Source: Pleomorphomonas sp. JP5
GTDB taxonomy: Bacteria; Pseudomonadota; Alphaproteobacteria; Rhizobiales; Pleomorphomonadaceae
Reading direction: 5' to 3'
Length of the DNA stretch: 64,000 nucleotides
Assembly: GCF_023721815.1 (NCBI RefSeq)
Contig: NZ_JAMDLI010000008.1
Location: 457,944 to 521,943 of the forward strand
Shown: piece after piece, positions 1 to 8,755 of the stretch
How the letters are laid out: every line of letters begins with the position of its first letter
How positions within the stretch are numbered: position 1 is the first letter of the stretch
Program-made: the position numbers and the translations under genes
Notes under the pieces: generated by a model
What the model saw: only the letters and a program-made list of their open reading frames with translations
The model's database searches: none
What the model was told of the DNA's origin: nothing

Positions 1-2
1 AC

Positions 3-347
3 CGTCTCCTCGCCTACATGGATCGAAACGGCAAGCCGGCGCCGTTGATGACGCTGGCGCTCGCCGCCTGGCTGGTGTTCTACCTCGGCCGCTTCCAGGG
101 TGCGGAGGCCTATCCGCCGCGCGACGGCGCCGACATCCTCGCCAAGGTGAAGGCGATCGGTGCGCTCGACGACGGCACGGAGAAGGGCCGCGAGGCGATG
201 GTTGCCGCCTATCTCGGCGAGGCCGCCTTCTGGGGCAAGTCGATCGACACGCCGGCGCTCAGGAGTGCCGTCCTCGCCGACTTCGCCGCGCTGACCACCG
301 AGCCGATGAGCTTCGAGCGTCTTGGCCAGTTGATCGACGCCCGCTGA
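3..347 (+). CDS. Mannitol dehydrogenase / fructuronate reductase family, C-terminal part (partial)
   Basis: This is the last 114 codons of a gene that enters from the left edge. The reading frame is open from base 3 (RLLAYMDRNGKPAP...), so the first ATG inside the window is internal and not the true start. The segment matches the helical C-terminal domain of the polyol-specific long-chain dehydrogenases, which includes mannitol dehydrogenase, fructuronate reductase and tagaturonate reductase. The NAD-binding half lies outside the window. The next gene is an altronate dehydratase remnant, which makes a hexuronate reductase (UxuB or UxaB type) the likelier substrate class, but substrate cannot be read from this part. 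Confidence 0.75.
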   Translation, partial: RLLAYMDRNGKPAPLMTLALAAWLVFYLGRFQGAEAYPPRDGADILAKVKAIGALDDGTEKGREAMVAAYLGEAAFWGKSIDTPALRSAVLADFAALTTEPMSFERLGQLIDAR

Positions 348-445
348 GCAAGACTGCTGATTGGGCGGCGCCCAGCCCCCATATGTCACAAGACCGGCGC
401 TCGGATGCGCCGGTCCCTTCGCCTCAAGTCCCAAGGATGAGAGCC

Positions 446-1197
446 ATGCCGCGCGTTCTCAAGATCCACCCCGACGACAGCGTCGCCGTCGCCCTCGAGC
501 CGCTCGCCAAGGGCACCGTGATCGACGCCTTCGGTCTCACACTCGGCGACGACGTGCCGCAGGCGCACAAGTTCGCCCTGAAGGACATCGCCGCCGGCGA
601 CAAGGTGATCAAATACGGCGCGGTGATCGGCATCGCCCGCGAGGCGATCGCCAAGGGAGCGCATGTCCACGTCCACAATCTCAAGACCGCGCTCGGCGAC
701 ATCCTCGACTATCAATACGCCGGCAATGTCGCGGCCCGTCCGCAGAATGGCGGTCCGGTGCCGACCATCTCGGCCTATGAGCGGGTCAATGGCGACATCG
801 GCATTCGCAACGACCTCTTCATCGTGCCGCTGGTCGGCTGCATCAACGGCCTCGCCGACAACATCGCCAAGGCGGTGGAGAAGGCAATGACGGCGTCGCC
901 GTCACCGCGCTCGCCGCCTCGGGCTGTCACATGGTGCTGTTCACCACCGGTCGCGGCACGCCGCTCGGCGGCGTCGTCCCCACCATGAAGATCGCCACCA
1001 ACTCCGACCTTGCCGGCCGCAAGCCGCACTGGATCGACTTCGACGCCGGTCCCATCGCCACCGGAAAGACCACCGTCGAGGGCCTCCGCGACAGCTTCGT
1101 CGAGGCCGTCCTCGACATCGCATCCGGAAAGCCGACCAAGAACGAAACAAACGACATCAAGGAAATCGTCATCTTCAAAACAGGCGTGACGCTGTGA
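446..1197 (+). pseudogene. uxaA: Altronate dehydratase (UxaA) broken by an internal out-of-frame deletion
   Basis: UxaA dehydrates D-altronate to 2-keto-3-deoxygluconate in galacturonate breakdown. Translation from ATG 446 (Shine-Dalgarno-like AAGGATGAG just upstream) gives the N-terminal SAF-type domain and the start of the catalytic domain (IVPLVGCINGLADNI), colinear to about codon 146. Near base 885 the sequence jumps to the family's C-terminal end (NDGVAVTALAASGCHMVLF, then TTGRGTP and IFKTGVTL to the stop at 1197), but in a different frame. The family is about 495 residues, so roughly 230-240 codons are missing. A shared GGC at the junction would fit a microhomology deletion. Reading straight through gives a 181-residue product with a nonsense tail, so the gene is probably dead. 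Confidence 0.85.
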
Positions 1198-1206
1198 GGT
1201 GAGCCC

Positions 1207-1842
1207 TCAACGCTGGAGGGCGGCGAGCTTCGCGGCAAGGCCGATGAAGAGCGCCCCCAGCGAACGGTCGAGCCACAGGGTAAGCCGAGTGCTGGCGCGC
1301 AACCGCGCCGTCAGCCAGGCGCCCCCAAGAACCACCAAGGGCTCCACCGTCGCGGCAACCACGACGATCAGAACGCCGTGCAGCAGAAGCTGCAGCGGCA
1401 CCGGCCCGGCGCCCTCGACGACGAACTGCGGCAGGAAGGCGAGAAAGAAGATCGCCACCTTTGGGTTCAGGATGTCGACCAGCATGCCCTGCAGGAAGAC
1501 GGCGGAGAGGCGACTTTCGGCCGGGTCTTCCCCGACATCAAACGCAGTGGCTTTCGAGCGCAAGGCCTGAACGCCCAGGAAGGCGAGATAGGCGACGCCG
1601 GCCCACTTCACCAGCGAGAAGGCAGCGGCCGAAGTCGCGACGATGGCCGACAGGCCAATGGCAGCAAAGACCACGTGACAGAAGGCGCCGGCCCAGAGGC
1701 CGAACATGGCGGCCATCCCCTGCCGGCGGCCACCGCGCGCCGTATGACCGAGGATGAAGGCAATATCCGGCCCCGGCGAGACGTTCAGCAGAAAAACCGC
1801 CACGAAGAAGGTCGCCCAGTGCGCCAGATCGTATGCCAACAT
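1207..1842 (-). CDS. LysE/RhtB family amino-acid exporter
   Basis: The 211-residue protein is an inner-membrane exporter of the LysE/RhtB (threonine/homoserine efflux) superfamily. The hallmark is near the N-terminus: a first membrane segment followed by NVSPGPDIAFILGHTARGGRRQG, the family's conserved PGP plus glycine/arginine cytoplasmic loop. About six hydrophobic segments follow, in the expected 200-215 residue length. It ends about 10 bases from the uxaA remnant, tail to tail, and its ATG lies 70 bases from the dnaE2 stop on the same strand, so read-through from the mutasome operon is possible. The exported substrate cannot be inferred. Confidence 0.88.
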   Translation of the reverse strand: MLAYDLAHWATFFVAVFLLNVSPGPDIAFILGHTARGGRRQGMAAMFGLWAGAFCHVVFAAIGLSAIVATSAAAFSLVKWAGVAYLAFLGVQALRSKATAFDVGEDPAESRLSAVFLQGMLVDILNPKVAIFFLAFLPQFVVEGAGPVPLQLLLHGVLIVVVAATVEPLVVLGGAWLTARLRASTRLTLWLDRSLGALFIGLAAKLAALQR

Positions 1843-1911
1843 GTGTCCCTCACCTCGTCATGCCCAAGCCTTATCTGTTCGCCGCCGACAATGCATGCCC
1901 AAACAGTCGCC

Positions 1912-4900
1912 TCACGCCCGCCGTCGCGCGGGCACATGCCGGGTTGCCCGAGCGGGAACATCAAGGTCGGCGGCCACGTCCGGTTCGGCCGGCAGGGGCG
2001 CGTTGGCCGGATGAGGCGGCTGGTAGATGGGATCGGGCAGCCCACCGCCCTTGTCGGTGGCGCGCACCGCCTCGCCGGGCGGGGTCAGCGCCGCCGCCGC
2101 GTTGTCGGACGCGAGGTGGCCGAGCAGATGCGTCAGGTTGACGATGCGGTCGGCCACCACATGGATGACGCCACTTTCGGACTGCATGCGGCCGGTGACC
2201 GATACCATGCGGGACCCGAGCACGATGGCGCGATGCGCCTCGAACACCTTGGCCCAGACGACGATGTTGGCGATGCCGCTCTCGTCTTCGAGCGTCAGGA
2301 AAATGGTGCCCTTGGCAGTGCCCGGTCGCTGACGCACCACGATGAGGCCGGCCACCGTGACACGGCGGCCGTCGGCGGTCCGCGTCAGGTCGTCGCAGGG
2401 CATGGCGCGCAGGCGATCGAGATGGGAGCGCAGGAAACTGACAGGATGGGCACGCAGCGACATCCGGAGATGACGATAGTCCATCACCACCTCCTCGCCC
2501 GGCAGCATCGGCGGCAGGTGCATGTCCGGCTCGGTTTCGCGCCCCGCACCCTCGGCTGCCAGGAACAGTGGCAGGTCGTCCTTGTCGCCGGAACGTCCAA
2601 GACCGCGCACCGCCCAAAGCGCATCACGCCGGCTGAGCCCGAGCGAGGCGAAGGCATCGGCGTCGGCAAGCCGTTCCAGCGTCGAGCTCGGCAGGCCAGT
2701 GCGGAGCCAGACGTCGCGGACGGAGTCGTAGCCCCTGTCACGACGCTCGGCGACTAGTCGGCCGTCATTTTCCTTGAGGCCTTCCACCTCGCGGAAGCCG
2801 AGGCGAAGGGCATGGGTCGTCCGGATATGCCCGGCCATCGAGGCGTGGCGCGGATGCGGCATCACCTCCGGCGCGCCGGGCTCCAGCGTCGCATCCCACT
2901 CCGAGAGGTTGATGTCCGGCGGTCGCACGGTGACGCCATGATCGCGCGCGTCACGCACGATCTGGGCCGGCGCATAGAACCCGAGCGGTTGGGCGTTGAG
3001 CAGCGAGGCGGCGAAGACGTCCGGATAGTAGCACTTGATGAAAGCCGAGGCGTAGACCAGCAGCGCGAAGCTCGCGGCGTGGCTTTCGGGAAAGCCGTAT
3101 TCGCCGAAGCCTTCGATCTGCCTGAAGCAATTCTCGGCGAAGCTGCGATCGTAACCGCGCCCAGCCATGCCCTCGACCATCTTGTCGCGGAAGGTGTGGA
3201 TGGTGCCCATGCGGCGGAAGGTGGCCATGGCGCGTCGGAGCTTGTCCGCCTCGCCTGGCGTGAAACCGGCGGCGACGATCGCGATGCGCATCGCCTGTTC
3301 CTGGAAAAGCGGCACGCCCAGCGTCTTGCCGAGCACCTGTTCCAGTTCATTTTTCGGACCGTGCTCGGGTGACGGCGAAGGATAATTGACCTGCTCGATG
3401 CCCTGCCTCCGCCTGAGATAGGGATGGACCATGTTGCCCTGGATCGGCCCTGGACGGACGATCGCCACCTCGATGACGAGATCATAGAAATGGTTCGGTC
3501 TGAGGCGCGGCAGCATGCTCATCTGCGCCCGGCTCTCGATCTGGAAGACGCCGAGCGTGTCGGCGCGCTGGATCATGGCGTAGACCGCCTTCCGTTCGGC
3601 CGGCAGGCTGGCGAGCGTCCAGTGTCGATCGTATTGCTCGCCAAGCATCTTCAGCGCCTTGGCGAGCGCCGTCAGCATGCCCAGGGCGAGAATGTCGACC
3701 TTCAGCATGCCAAGCGCGTCAAGGTCATCCTTGTCCCATTCGACGAAGGTGCGGTCGGCCATGGCGGCGTTGCCGATCGGCACGGCTTCGTCGAGCCGGC
3801 CCGCCGTCAACACGAAACCACCGACATGCTGGCTGAGATGGCGCGGAAAGCCCGAGAGTTCGCCGGCGTATTTCAGCACCATGGCGAGACGCGCCTCGGT
3901 GGGGTCGAAGCCGGTGCGGCGGGCGTCGTCGTCCTTCAGTCCCTTCGATGGCGAGCCCCAGACAGAACCGGACAACGCCGTCACCGCATCATCGGTAAGG
4001 CCGAACACCTTGCCCACCTCGCGCACGGCACTGCGGCCACGGTAGGTGATCACCGTGGCGGCGATACCGGCCTTCTCCCGACCGTAGCGCTGGTAGATGT
4101 ACTGCATCACCTCCTCGCGCCGGCCATGCTCGAAATCGACGTCGATATCCGGCGGCTCGTCGCGCTCGATCGAGATGAAGCGCTCGAACAGCAGATCGCC
4201 TCGCCTGGGATCCACGTCGGTAATTCCGAGGCAATAGCAGACGACGGAATTGGCGGCGGATCCGCGCCCCTGACAGAGAATGCTCTGCGAGCGCGCATAG
4301 CGGACGATATCGTAGACGGTGAGGAAATAGGGCTCGTATTCCTTCTGGGCGATGATGGCGAGTTCATGCTCGATGGTCTTGCGGATTGCCTCGTCAACTC
4401 CCTCCGGAAAGCGGCGCTTTACTCCCTCTTCGACCAAGGCTCTCAATGCCTCGGCGGCCGTGGCGTAGCCCTCGAAGGCTTCGCGCGGATATTCATACTT
4501 GAGTTCGTCGAGCGAGAAGCCGAGCCCATCAAGGAAACGCACCGTCTCGCTCACCGCCTGCGGCAGGTCGGCGAACAAGCGCTCCATTTCTTCCGGGCGC
4601 TTGAGATGGCGTTCGGCATTCTGTTCAAGGCGGAAGCCGGCCTCGTCGATGGTGACGTGCTCGCGGACGCAGGTGACGATGTCCTGTAGCGGTCGCCGTT
4701 CGGGGGTGTGGTAGAGCGGGTCGCCGAGGGCGATCGGCTTGATGCCGGCCGATTTTGCCAAGGTTGCAAAACCGGCAAGGCGCCGTCGGTCGTCGCCGAG
4801 GCGCGGCATGGTGACGCCGAGCCAAAGCTGGTCGGGCAAATCACCAGCGAGCGTCTTCACCTGGGCATCGAAGGCCGGCAGACGACGCCGTGGCGGCACC

Positions 4901-5271
4901 GCGATCAACCGAAGCCCTTCCGAAAACGCCTTGAGATCGTCAACCGTCAGGATGCAATCGCCCTTCTCTGCCCGCCTGTTACCGGTAGTCAGCAGACGGC
5001 AGAGCCGGCCATAAGCGGCGCGATCCTTGGGATAGGCGAGGATGTCTGGCGTGCCGTCGGCAAAGACGAGACGGGAGCCGACGGCGAGCCGCACGCCGTA
5101 TTCCTTGGCTGCCACATGAGCGCGCACGACGCCGGCCAGCGTGTTGCGGTCGGCGATGCCGATGCCGGCATAGCCAAGCTGCCCGGCCGCTCCCACCATC
5201 TCCAGGGGGTGAGAGGCGCCGCGCAGGAAGGAATAGTTGGTGACGGCGGCAAGCTCGGCATAGGCGGTCAT
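1912..5271 (-). CDS. dnaE2: Error-prone DNA polymerase III alpha subunit DnaE2 (ImuC)
   Basis: The 1119-residue protein is the catalytic polymerase of the ImuA-ImuB-DnaE2 mutasome, which performs SOS-induced translesion synthesis. It starts with a PHP domain (YAELAAVTNYSFLRGASHP; the FLRGASHP form is typical of DnaE2 rather than DnaE1). The C-family polymerase core includes PDIDVDFEHGRREEV near residues 375-390, with its catalytic aspartates. Tandem helix-hairpin-helix and C-terminal OB-fold regions follow (VTVAGLIVVRQRPGTAKGT). It lies 15 bases downstream of imuB in the same direction, so the three genes form one transcription unit. Regulation should be by LexA through the box upstream of imuA. 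Confidence 0.95.
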   Translation of the reverse strand: MTAYAELAAVTNYSFLRGASHPLEMVGAAGQLGYAGIGIADRNTLAGVVRAHVAAKEYGVRLAVGSRLVFADGTPDILAYPKDRAAYGRLCRLLTTGNRRAEKGDCILTVDDLKAFSEGLRLIAVPPRRRLPAFDAQVKTLAGDLPDQLWLGVTMPRLGDDRRRLAGFATLAKSAGIKPIALGDPLYHTPERRPLQDIVTCVREHVTIDEAGFRLEQNAERHLKRPEEMERLFADLPQAVSETVRFLDGLGFSLDELKYEYPREAFEGYATAAEALRALVEEGVKRRFPEGVDEAIRKTIEHELAIIAQKEYEPYFLTVYDIVRYARSQSILCQGRGSAANSVVCYCLGITDVDPRRGDLLFERFISIERDEPPDIDVDFEHGRREEVMQYIYQRYGREKAGIAATVITYRGRSAVREVGKVFGLTDDAVTALSGSVWGSPSKGLKDDDARRTGFDPTEARLAMVLKYAGELSGFPRHLSQHVGGFVLTAGRLDEAVPIGNAAMADRTFVEWDKDDLDALGMLKVDILALGMLTALAKALKMLGEQYDRHWTLASLPAERKAVYAMIQRADTLGVFQIESRAQMSMLPRLRPNHFYDLVIEVAIVRPGPIQGNMVHPYLRRRQGIEQVNYPSPSPEHGPKNELEQVLGKTLGVPLFQEQAMRIAIVAAGFTPGEADKLRRAMATFRRMGTIHTFRDKMVEGMAGRGYDRSFAENCFRQIEGFGEYGFPESHAASFALLVYASAFIKCYYPDVFAASLLNAQPLGFYAPAQIVRDARDHGVTVRPPDINLSEWDATLEPGAPEVMPHPRHASMAGHIRTTHALRLGFREVEGLKENDGRLVAERRDRGYDSVRDVWLRTGLPSSTLERLADADAFASLGLSRRDALWAVRGLGRSGDKDDLPLFLAAEGAGRETEPDMHLPPMLPGEEVVMDYRHLRMSLRAHPVSFLRSHLDRLRAMPCDDLTRTADGRRVTVAGLIVVRQRPGTAKGTIFLTLEDESGIANIVVWAKVFEAHRAIVLGSRMVSVTGRMQSESGVIHVVADRIVNLTHLLGHLASDNAAAALTPPGEAVRATDKGGGLPDPIYQPPHPANAPLPAEPDVAADLDVPARATRHVPARRRA

Positions 5272-5286
5272 GATCGCCTCCGCTCC

Positions 5287-6936
5287 TCAGGCAAACAGTC
5301 CGTGCACGAACCAGCGCGGATGCGTGGTTTCGACCTGAAAGAGGCCTTCGCGGAACATCCAGAAGCGGCGCCCCTCGGCGTCCTCGACGCGGAAATAGTC
5401 GCGCGTCGGCGCCTCCTGCCGCCACCACTCGCCGGCGATCCGCTCCGGTCCCTCGGCGCGCTTCACCTCATGCGTGACGCGCCGCCAGCGAAAGCGGAGC
5501 GGCGGACCATCCGGCACCGAGGCCATCGCTTCCACCAGTTCCGGCTGAGCGAACAGACGGATCGGCCGCTCGGGCGGATCGCCGGGCAGGACATCGGATG
5601 CCGGGAAGCTGCCCTCTTCCGCCACGTGGGCCGGCACGGCGCGGCTTGCCCGCTCGGGAATATGGCTCGCATAGAACTTGAGACGCCGCACGCGGCCCCG
5701 GCCGATGCGGGCCCCGACCCGGTCGACGAAGCGGGTCAGTTCCAGCGCCGTGTCGGCCCCGGCAAGCGACAGGACCTCGGCGTCGCGACGGCTCGCCTCG
5801 GTCACGGCGACGGTGACGCAGTCGAAGCCATAGCCGGCGTCGAAATCCTCGGCGAGGCTGTCGAGCCGGCGGCAGAGGATATCCTGCATGACCGTTGCCT
5901 CGCGGCTTGGCCGGCTGAGGCCCGCCTCGACATGGGCGAGCGCGCCATCGACGCGCCAGAGGCTGAGGCGAAGACGCAACGCCCCCTCGCCAGCGGCCTC
6001 CAGCCGTTCGGCCAGTGCGCCGATCAGCGACAGGGCGACGGCGCGCACATCTTCCTGACGGGCAATCGGCTCGAAGAAGCGTCGCTCGGCGCAATAAGGA
6101 GCGACGGGCAGTCGTGGAGAAAAGGCCTCGTCGGCGAGCCCCAGCGCCCTGTCGAGCTGGATGAGCGGAGTACGGCCGAAGCGGGCGGTGAGCGGGGCGC
6201 GTGGGCCGTCCATCAGGTCGCCGATGCGCTTGAGACCAACGCGGGCGAGCGCATCCACAGTCATCGCGTCGAGCCGCAGCGCCGCCATGGGCAGGCCTGC
6301 CAGCGCTCGCCGCTCCTCGCCGGCCTGCAACCGCCCGCCTCGCCCGAAGGCAGCAAGCGCATGGGCGGCGCCGATGGTCGAGGCGATGGCGATGACGACC
6401 GTCATCCCCTGTCGTTCGAGCCGTTGCGCCATGTCGGCCGCCAACGCCTCTTCGCCACCGAACAGATGGGCGCAGCCGGCAATGTCGAGGACCAGCGTGA
6501 AATCCTCCGGATAGGGAAACTCCAAGTCGACGGACGACGTACCAATGCGGCGGCCGGCCAGCGGCGTATAGCGCTGCGCCCAATCGCAGAGACGATCGAG
6601 GAAGGCGGCATCGGCCTCGGGGTCGGCGGCCCGCACATCGAGCCCGGGTACGCGGGCGCGGGCATCGGCCAGACCGAGCCCCGGCTGCAACCCAAGCCGC
6701 ACCGCCTGCTCGTCGACATGGGCGAGACGCACGGCGCTCCGATGCTTCGCCGTCAGCACCATGGGCGGGCGCGCAGCTGTCTCAGCCGATGCGGAAGGGG
6801 ACGACCGCTCCCGATCCAGACGGGCGAGACGGTCGGTTGCCAGATGCGGCAGCCAGGCGACCAGATAGCGGGACTGCCAAGGGGCCGACCCCCTGGGTTT
6901 TAGGCCTGACGCGCGGGGTTCGGAAGGATTGCTCAT
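5287..6936 (-). CDS. imuB: Y-family polymerase-like mutasome protein ImuB
   Basis: ImuB is the non-catalytic Y-family-like scaffold that links DnaE2 and ImuA to the beta clamp in SOS mutagenesis. The 549-residue protein begins RYLVAWLPHLATDRLAR after about 20 residues, the usual ImuB opening, and keeps the fingers/palm pattern (VLDIAGCAHLFGGEEAL). It lacks the acidic active-site motif of true DinB polymerases. The chosen ATG at 6936 lies 155 bases inside the end of imuA. No later start codon keeps the conserved opening, so the overlap is probably real. dnaE2 follows after 15 bases. Confidence 0.92.
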   Translation of the reverse strand: MSNPSEPRASGLKPRGSAPWQSRYLVAWLPHLATDRLARLDRERSSPSASAETAARPPMVLTAKHRSAVRLAHVDEQAVRLGLQPGLGLADARARVPGLDVRAADPEADAAFLDRLCDWAQRYTPLAGRRIGTSSVDLEFPYPEDFTLVLDIAGCAHLFGGEEALAADMAQRLERQGMTVVIAIASTIGAAHALAAFGRGGRLQAGEERRALAGLPMAALRLDAMTVDALARVGLKRIGDLMDGPRAPLTARFGRTPLIQLDRALGLADEAFSPRLPVAPYCAERRFFEPIARQEDVRAVALSLIGALAERLEAAGEGALRLRLSLWRVDGALAHVEAGLSRPSREATVMQDILCRRLDSLAEDFDAGYGFDCVTVAVTEASRRDAEVLSLAGADTALELTRFVDRVGARIGRGRVRRLKFYASHIPERASRAVPAHVAEEGSFPASDVLPGDPPERPIRLFAQPELVEAMASVPDGPPLRFRWRRVTHEVKRAEGPERIAGEWWRQEAPTRDYFRVEDAEGRRFWMFREGLFQVETTHPRWFVHGLFA

Positions 6937-7762
6937 CGATACGCCACTCCATCATCCACCCGCCGACAGGACCAAGGCGGTTACGCGCGAGGTCGGCCGC
7001 GAAAACCGGATTGCCGGGGTGTCGGCCGCCGTCGCTCGGGGCGGCCGAGATGCGCCAGCGCGTGACGGCGCTGGTCGGTCCCGGCACGCCGCCCGTCCTC
7101 AGCAGGATACCGGTGGCGCGGCCGCCATCGGCGATCAGCGACAAGCGGCGGCAGGCCGTCAGATCCAGCCGGCGGTCGTCGCCGAAGGGTTCGATCAACA
7201 CCGCCGCGAAGGCGCGGGCGGCAAGCCCTTCCTCGGCAGCGCGCAGCACGTCGGCAGTATCGCCGGCCGTCACCGCGACGAGCCGCGACGGATCGAGGCC
7301 GAAAGCGGCCAGGCCAGGCCCATAGGGTTCGCCGGCCTCGCGCCCGGCCATCTCGGCCCGCACCCAAAGCCAGAGGCTGTCCCGCCCGGCCGCTCTCAGC
7401 AGCAGCCCGGCGCAGGCCAGTGCGAAGCCGGTTGCCGAAGCCATGTCGGGCGCACCAGCCGGGCTCACGTCGTGCAGCGCACCACGCTTGAGGCCGCCCG
7501 TCGCCGCATCGACCTCCGGATGGCCGAAGGGAAGCGCCGTCGTCTCCGCGCCCGCCCAGGCGTTCGCGACCCGGCCACCGCGAAAGACGGAAGTCGGCGC
7601 GGCACGAACTGCGGCGGGCGCGATGTCGTGCACCGGCACGCCGGCCAATTCTTCCACAGCTCCTGGATCGGCACGATCATCGCGCCGGCCGCGTGCCCGT
7701 TCCAATTGGGCAACCTGCCGTCGAAGCATAGCGATCCTGTCCGTCGACTCGCTGGCGAGCAC
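6782..7762 (-). CDS. imuA: ImuA, RecA/SulA-like mutasome protein
   Basis: The 326-residue protein is the first gene of the imuA-imuB-dnaE2 cassette. It has the RecA-like ImuA layout: a short basic N-terminus, FGHPEVDAATGGLKRGALHDV around residues 75-95, then a RecA-like core without an intact Walker A (GAPDMASATG). The MMEWRIDEQSF segment is typical of the C-terminal region. I chose the GTG at 7762 because AAGGGGG lies about eight bases upstream. An ATG at 7729 (MLRRQVAQLERARG) is the alternative. The SOS box is 28 bases upstream of the GTG, which supports LexA control of the whole operon. Confidence 0.9.
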   Translation of the reverse strand: MLASESTDRIAMLRRQVAQLERARGRRDDRADPGAVEELAGVPVHDIAPAAVRAAPTSVFRGGRVANAWAGAETTALPFGHPEVDAATGGLKRGALHDVSPAGAPDMASATGFALACAGLLLRAAGRDSLWLWVRAEMAGREAGEPYGPGLAAFGLDPSRLVAVTAGDTADVLRAAEEGLAARAFAAVLIEPFGDDRRLDLTACRRLSLIADGGRATGILLRTGGVPGPTSAVTRWRISAAPSDGGRHPGNPVFAADLARNRLGPVGGWMMEWRIDEQSFRTPRVRPKTQGVGPLAVPLSGRLAAASGNRPSRPSGSGAVVPFRIG

Positions 7763-7789
7763 GGTTCAAACCCCCTTTTCCGTGGTTTT

Positions 7790-7804
7790 GTTCTCTATAT
7801 GTTC
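7790..7804 (-). promoter_or_regulatory. SOS (LexA) box of the imuA-imuB-dnaE2 operon
   Basis: The plus strand reads GTTC-TCTATAT-GTTC, a perfect match to the alphaproteobacterial LexA direct-repeat consensus GTTC-N7-GTTC. It is the only such site I noticed and sits 28 bases before the imuA start codon, where LexA would cover the promoter. DNA damage would therefore be expected to induce the cassette. Confidence 0.9.
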
Positions 7805-7907
7805 CAGTATAGGAGAGGCTTTCGAAGAGTCAACGGGGATGCGACGGAAACCCGCCGGGATCCATCTGTTCGGACTCGCAAAATCGTCGTTTTCCTGACA
7901 GCTTCGG

Positions 7908-8663
7908 TCATGCCTCGACCAGGGTCAGGCCGGAGGCCCTGAAGGGGGCGAGCACCTCTTCGCCAAGGTCCGACACCGTCACGAGAGTACCGGCATCGCT
8001 GAGCGGCATGATCTGGTAGGGCGACGCCGCCCCCAGCTTTTCGCGCGTCGCCAGCACGATGGTTTCCGCCGACTGACGGGCGATCAGGCGCTTGATCGCC
8101 GCTTCCTCCCGGTCGCCGGTGGTGACGCCGGTTTCCGGATGAATGCCGGTCGCGCCCATGAAGAAGAGATCGGCGCGGATGCGCGAGATCGCCTCGGCGG
8201 AGGTCGCCCCCACCGCGACGATGGAATGCTTGAACAGCCTGCCGCCGATGAGTTCGACCTCCACATGGGGATGGCGGACGAGTTCCACGGCGATGCTCGG
8301 GCTGTGGGTCACGACGACTGCCTTGAGGTTCTGGGGAAGATGACGCGCCAGCTGCACGTTCGTCGTGCCACCGTCGAGAAAGACGACCTGCCCGGGCTGG
8401 ATCATGCGGGCGGCGGCCTGTCCGAGCCGCGCCTTCACCGACGAGCCGACTTGTTCGCGCGCGGCGAAATCGGCAACTGCCGACGAGGCCGGCAGGGCTC
8501 CTCCATGCACGCGCTGCAGCAACCCCTCGCCGGCAAGTTCGCGCAGATCCCGGCGGATCGTATCCTCGGACACGCCAAGCTTCTGGCTGAAATCCTTGGC
8601 CACGAGACGGCCTTCCTGCCTCAATACCTGTTGGATCAAGGCCTTGCGTTCAGACGTGAGCAT
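7908..8663 (-). CDS. DeoR/GlpR family transcriptional regulator
   Basis: The 251-residue protein has the DeoR-family helix-turn-helix at residues 5-55 (VAKDFSQKLGVSEDTIRRDLRE, followed by the invariant RVHGGA). The sugar-phosphate-sensing C-terminal domain follows (VFLDGGTTNVQLARHL, GATGIHPETGVTTGD), as in GlpR and AgaR. These proteins usually repress sugar or polyol catabolic genes and are released by a phosphorylated sugar. It is divergent from the NudK-like gene, and the 92-base gap carries three TGCACGA repeats, so it may control itself and that hydrolase. The inducer is unknown. Confidence 0.93.
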   Translation of the reverse strand: MLTSERKALIQQVLRQEGRLVAKDFSQKLGVSEDTIRRDLRELAGEGLLQRVHGGALPASSAVADFAAREQVGSSVKARLGQAAARMIQPGQVVFLDGGTTNVQLARHLPQNLKAVVVTHSPSIAVELVRHPHVEVELIGGRLFKHSIVAVGATSAEAISRIRADLFFMGATGIHPETGVTTGDREEAAIKRLIARQSAETIVLATREKLGAASPYQIMPLSDAGTLVTVSDLGEEVLAPFRASGLTLVEA

Positions 8664-8675
8664 GCATTCCCCATT

Positions 8676-8712
8676 TGCACGAAATTTCTTGACTATGCAC
8701 GATATTGCACGA
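8676..8712. promoter_or_regulatory. Phased triple TGCACGA repeat, candidate DeoR operator
   Basis: The heptamer TGCACGA occurs at 8676, 8696 and 8706, all in the same orientation, with starts 20 and 10 bases apart. That places the copies on the same face of the helix. The first copy begins 13 bases from the DeoR start codon, and the block lies between the divergent DeoR and Nudix genes. DeoR-family repressors commonly bind such repeated half-sites, so this is the likely autoregulatory operator (inference). Confidence 0.6.
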
Positions 8713-8755
8713 AACTAGAGGCAGGTCCAGAGTCCCGAATGGTAAGGATACGATC

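Noticed and set aside
1378-2757. A 459-codon plus-strand ORF opposite the LysE and dnaE2 genes
   Set aside because: It is a shadow of the high-GC coding bias on the other strand; it spans two real genes and shows no domain.
4708-6903. A 731-codon plus-strand ORF opposite dnaE2 and imuB
   Set aside because: It runs antisense across two conserved genes, has shadow-frame composition (His/Arg/Gly-rich) and no recognisable family.
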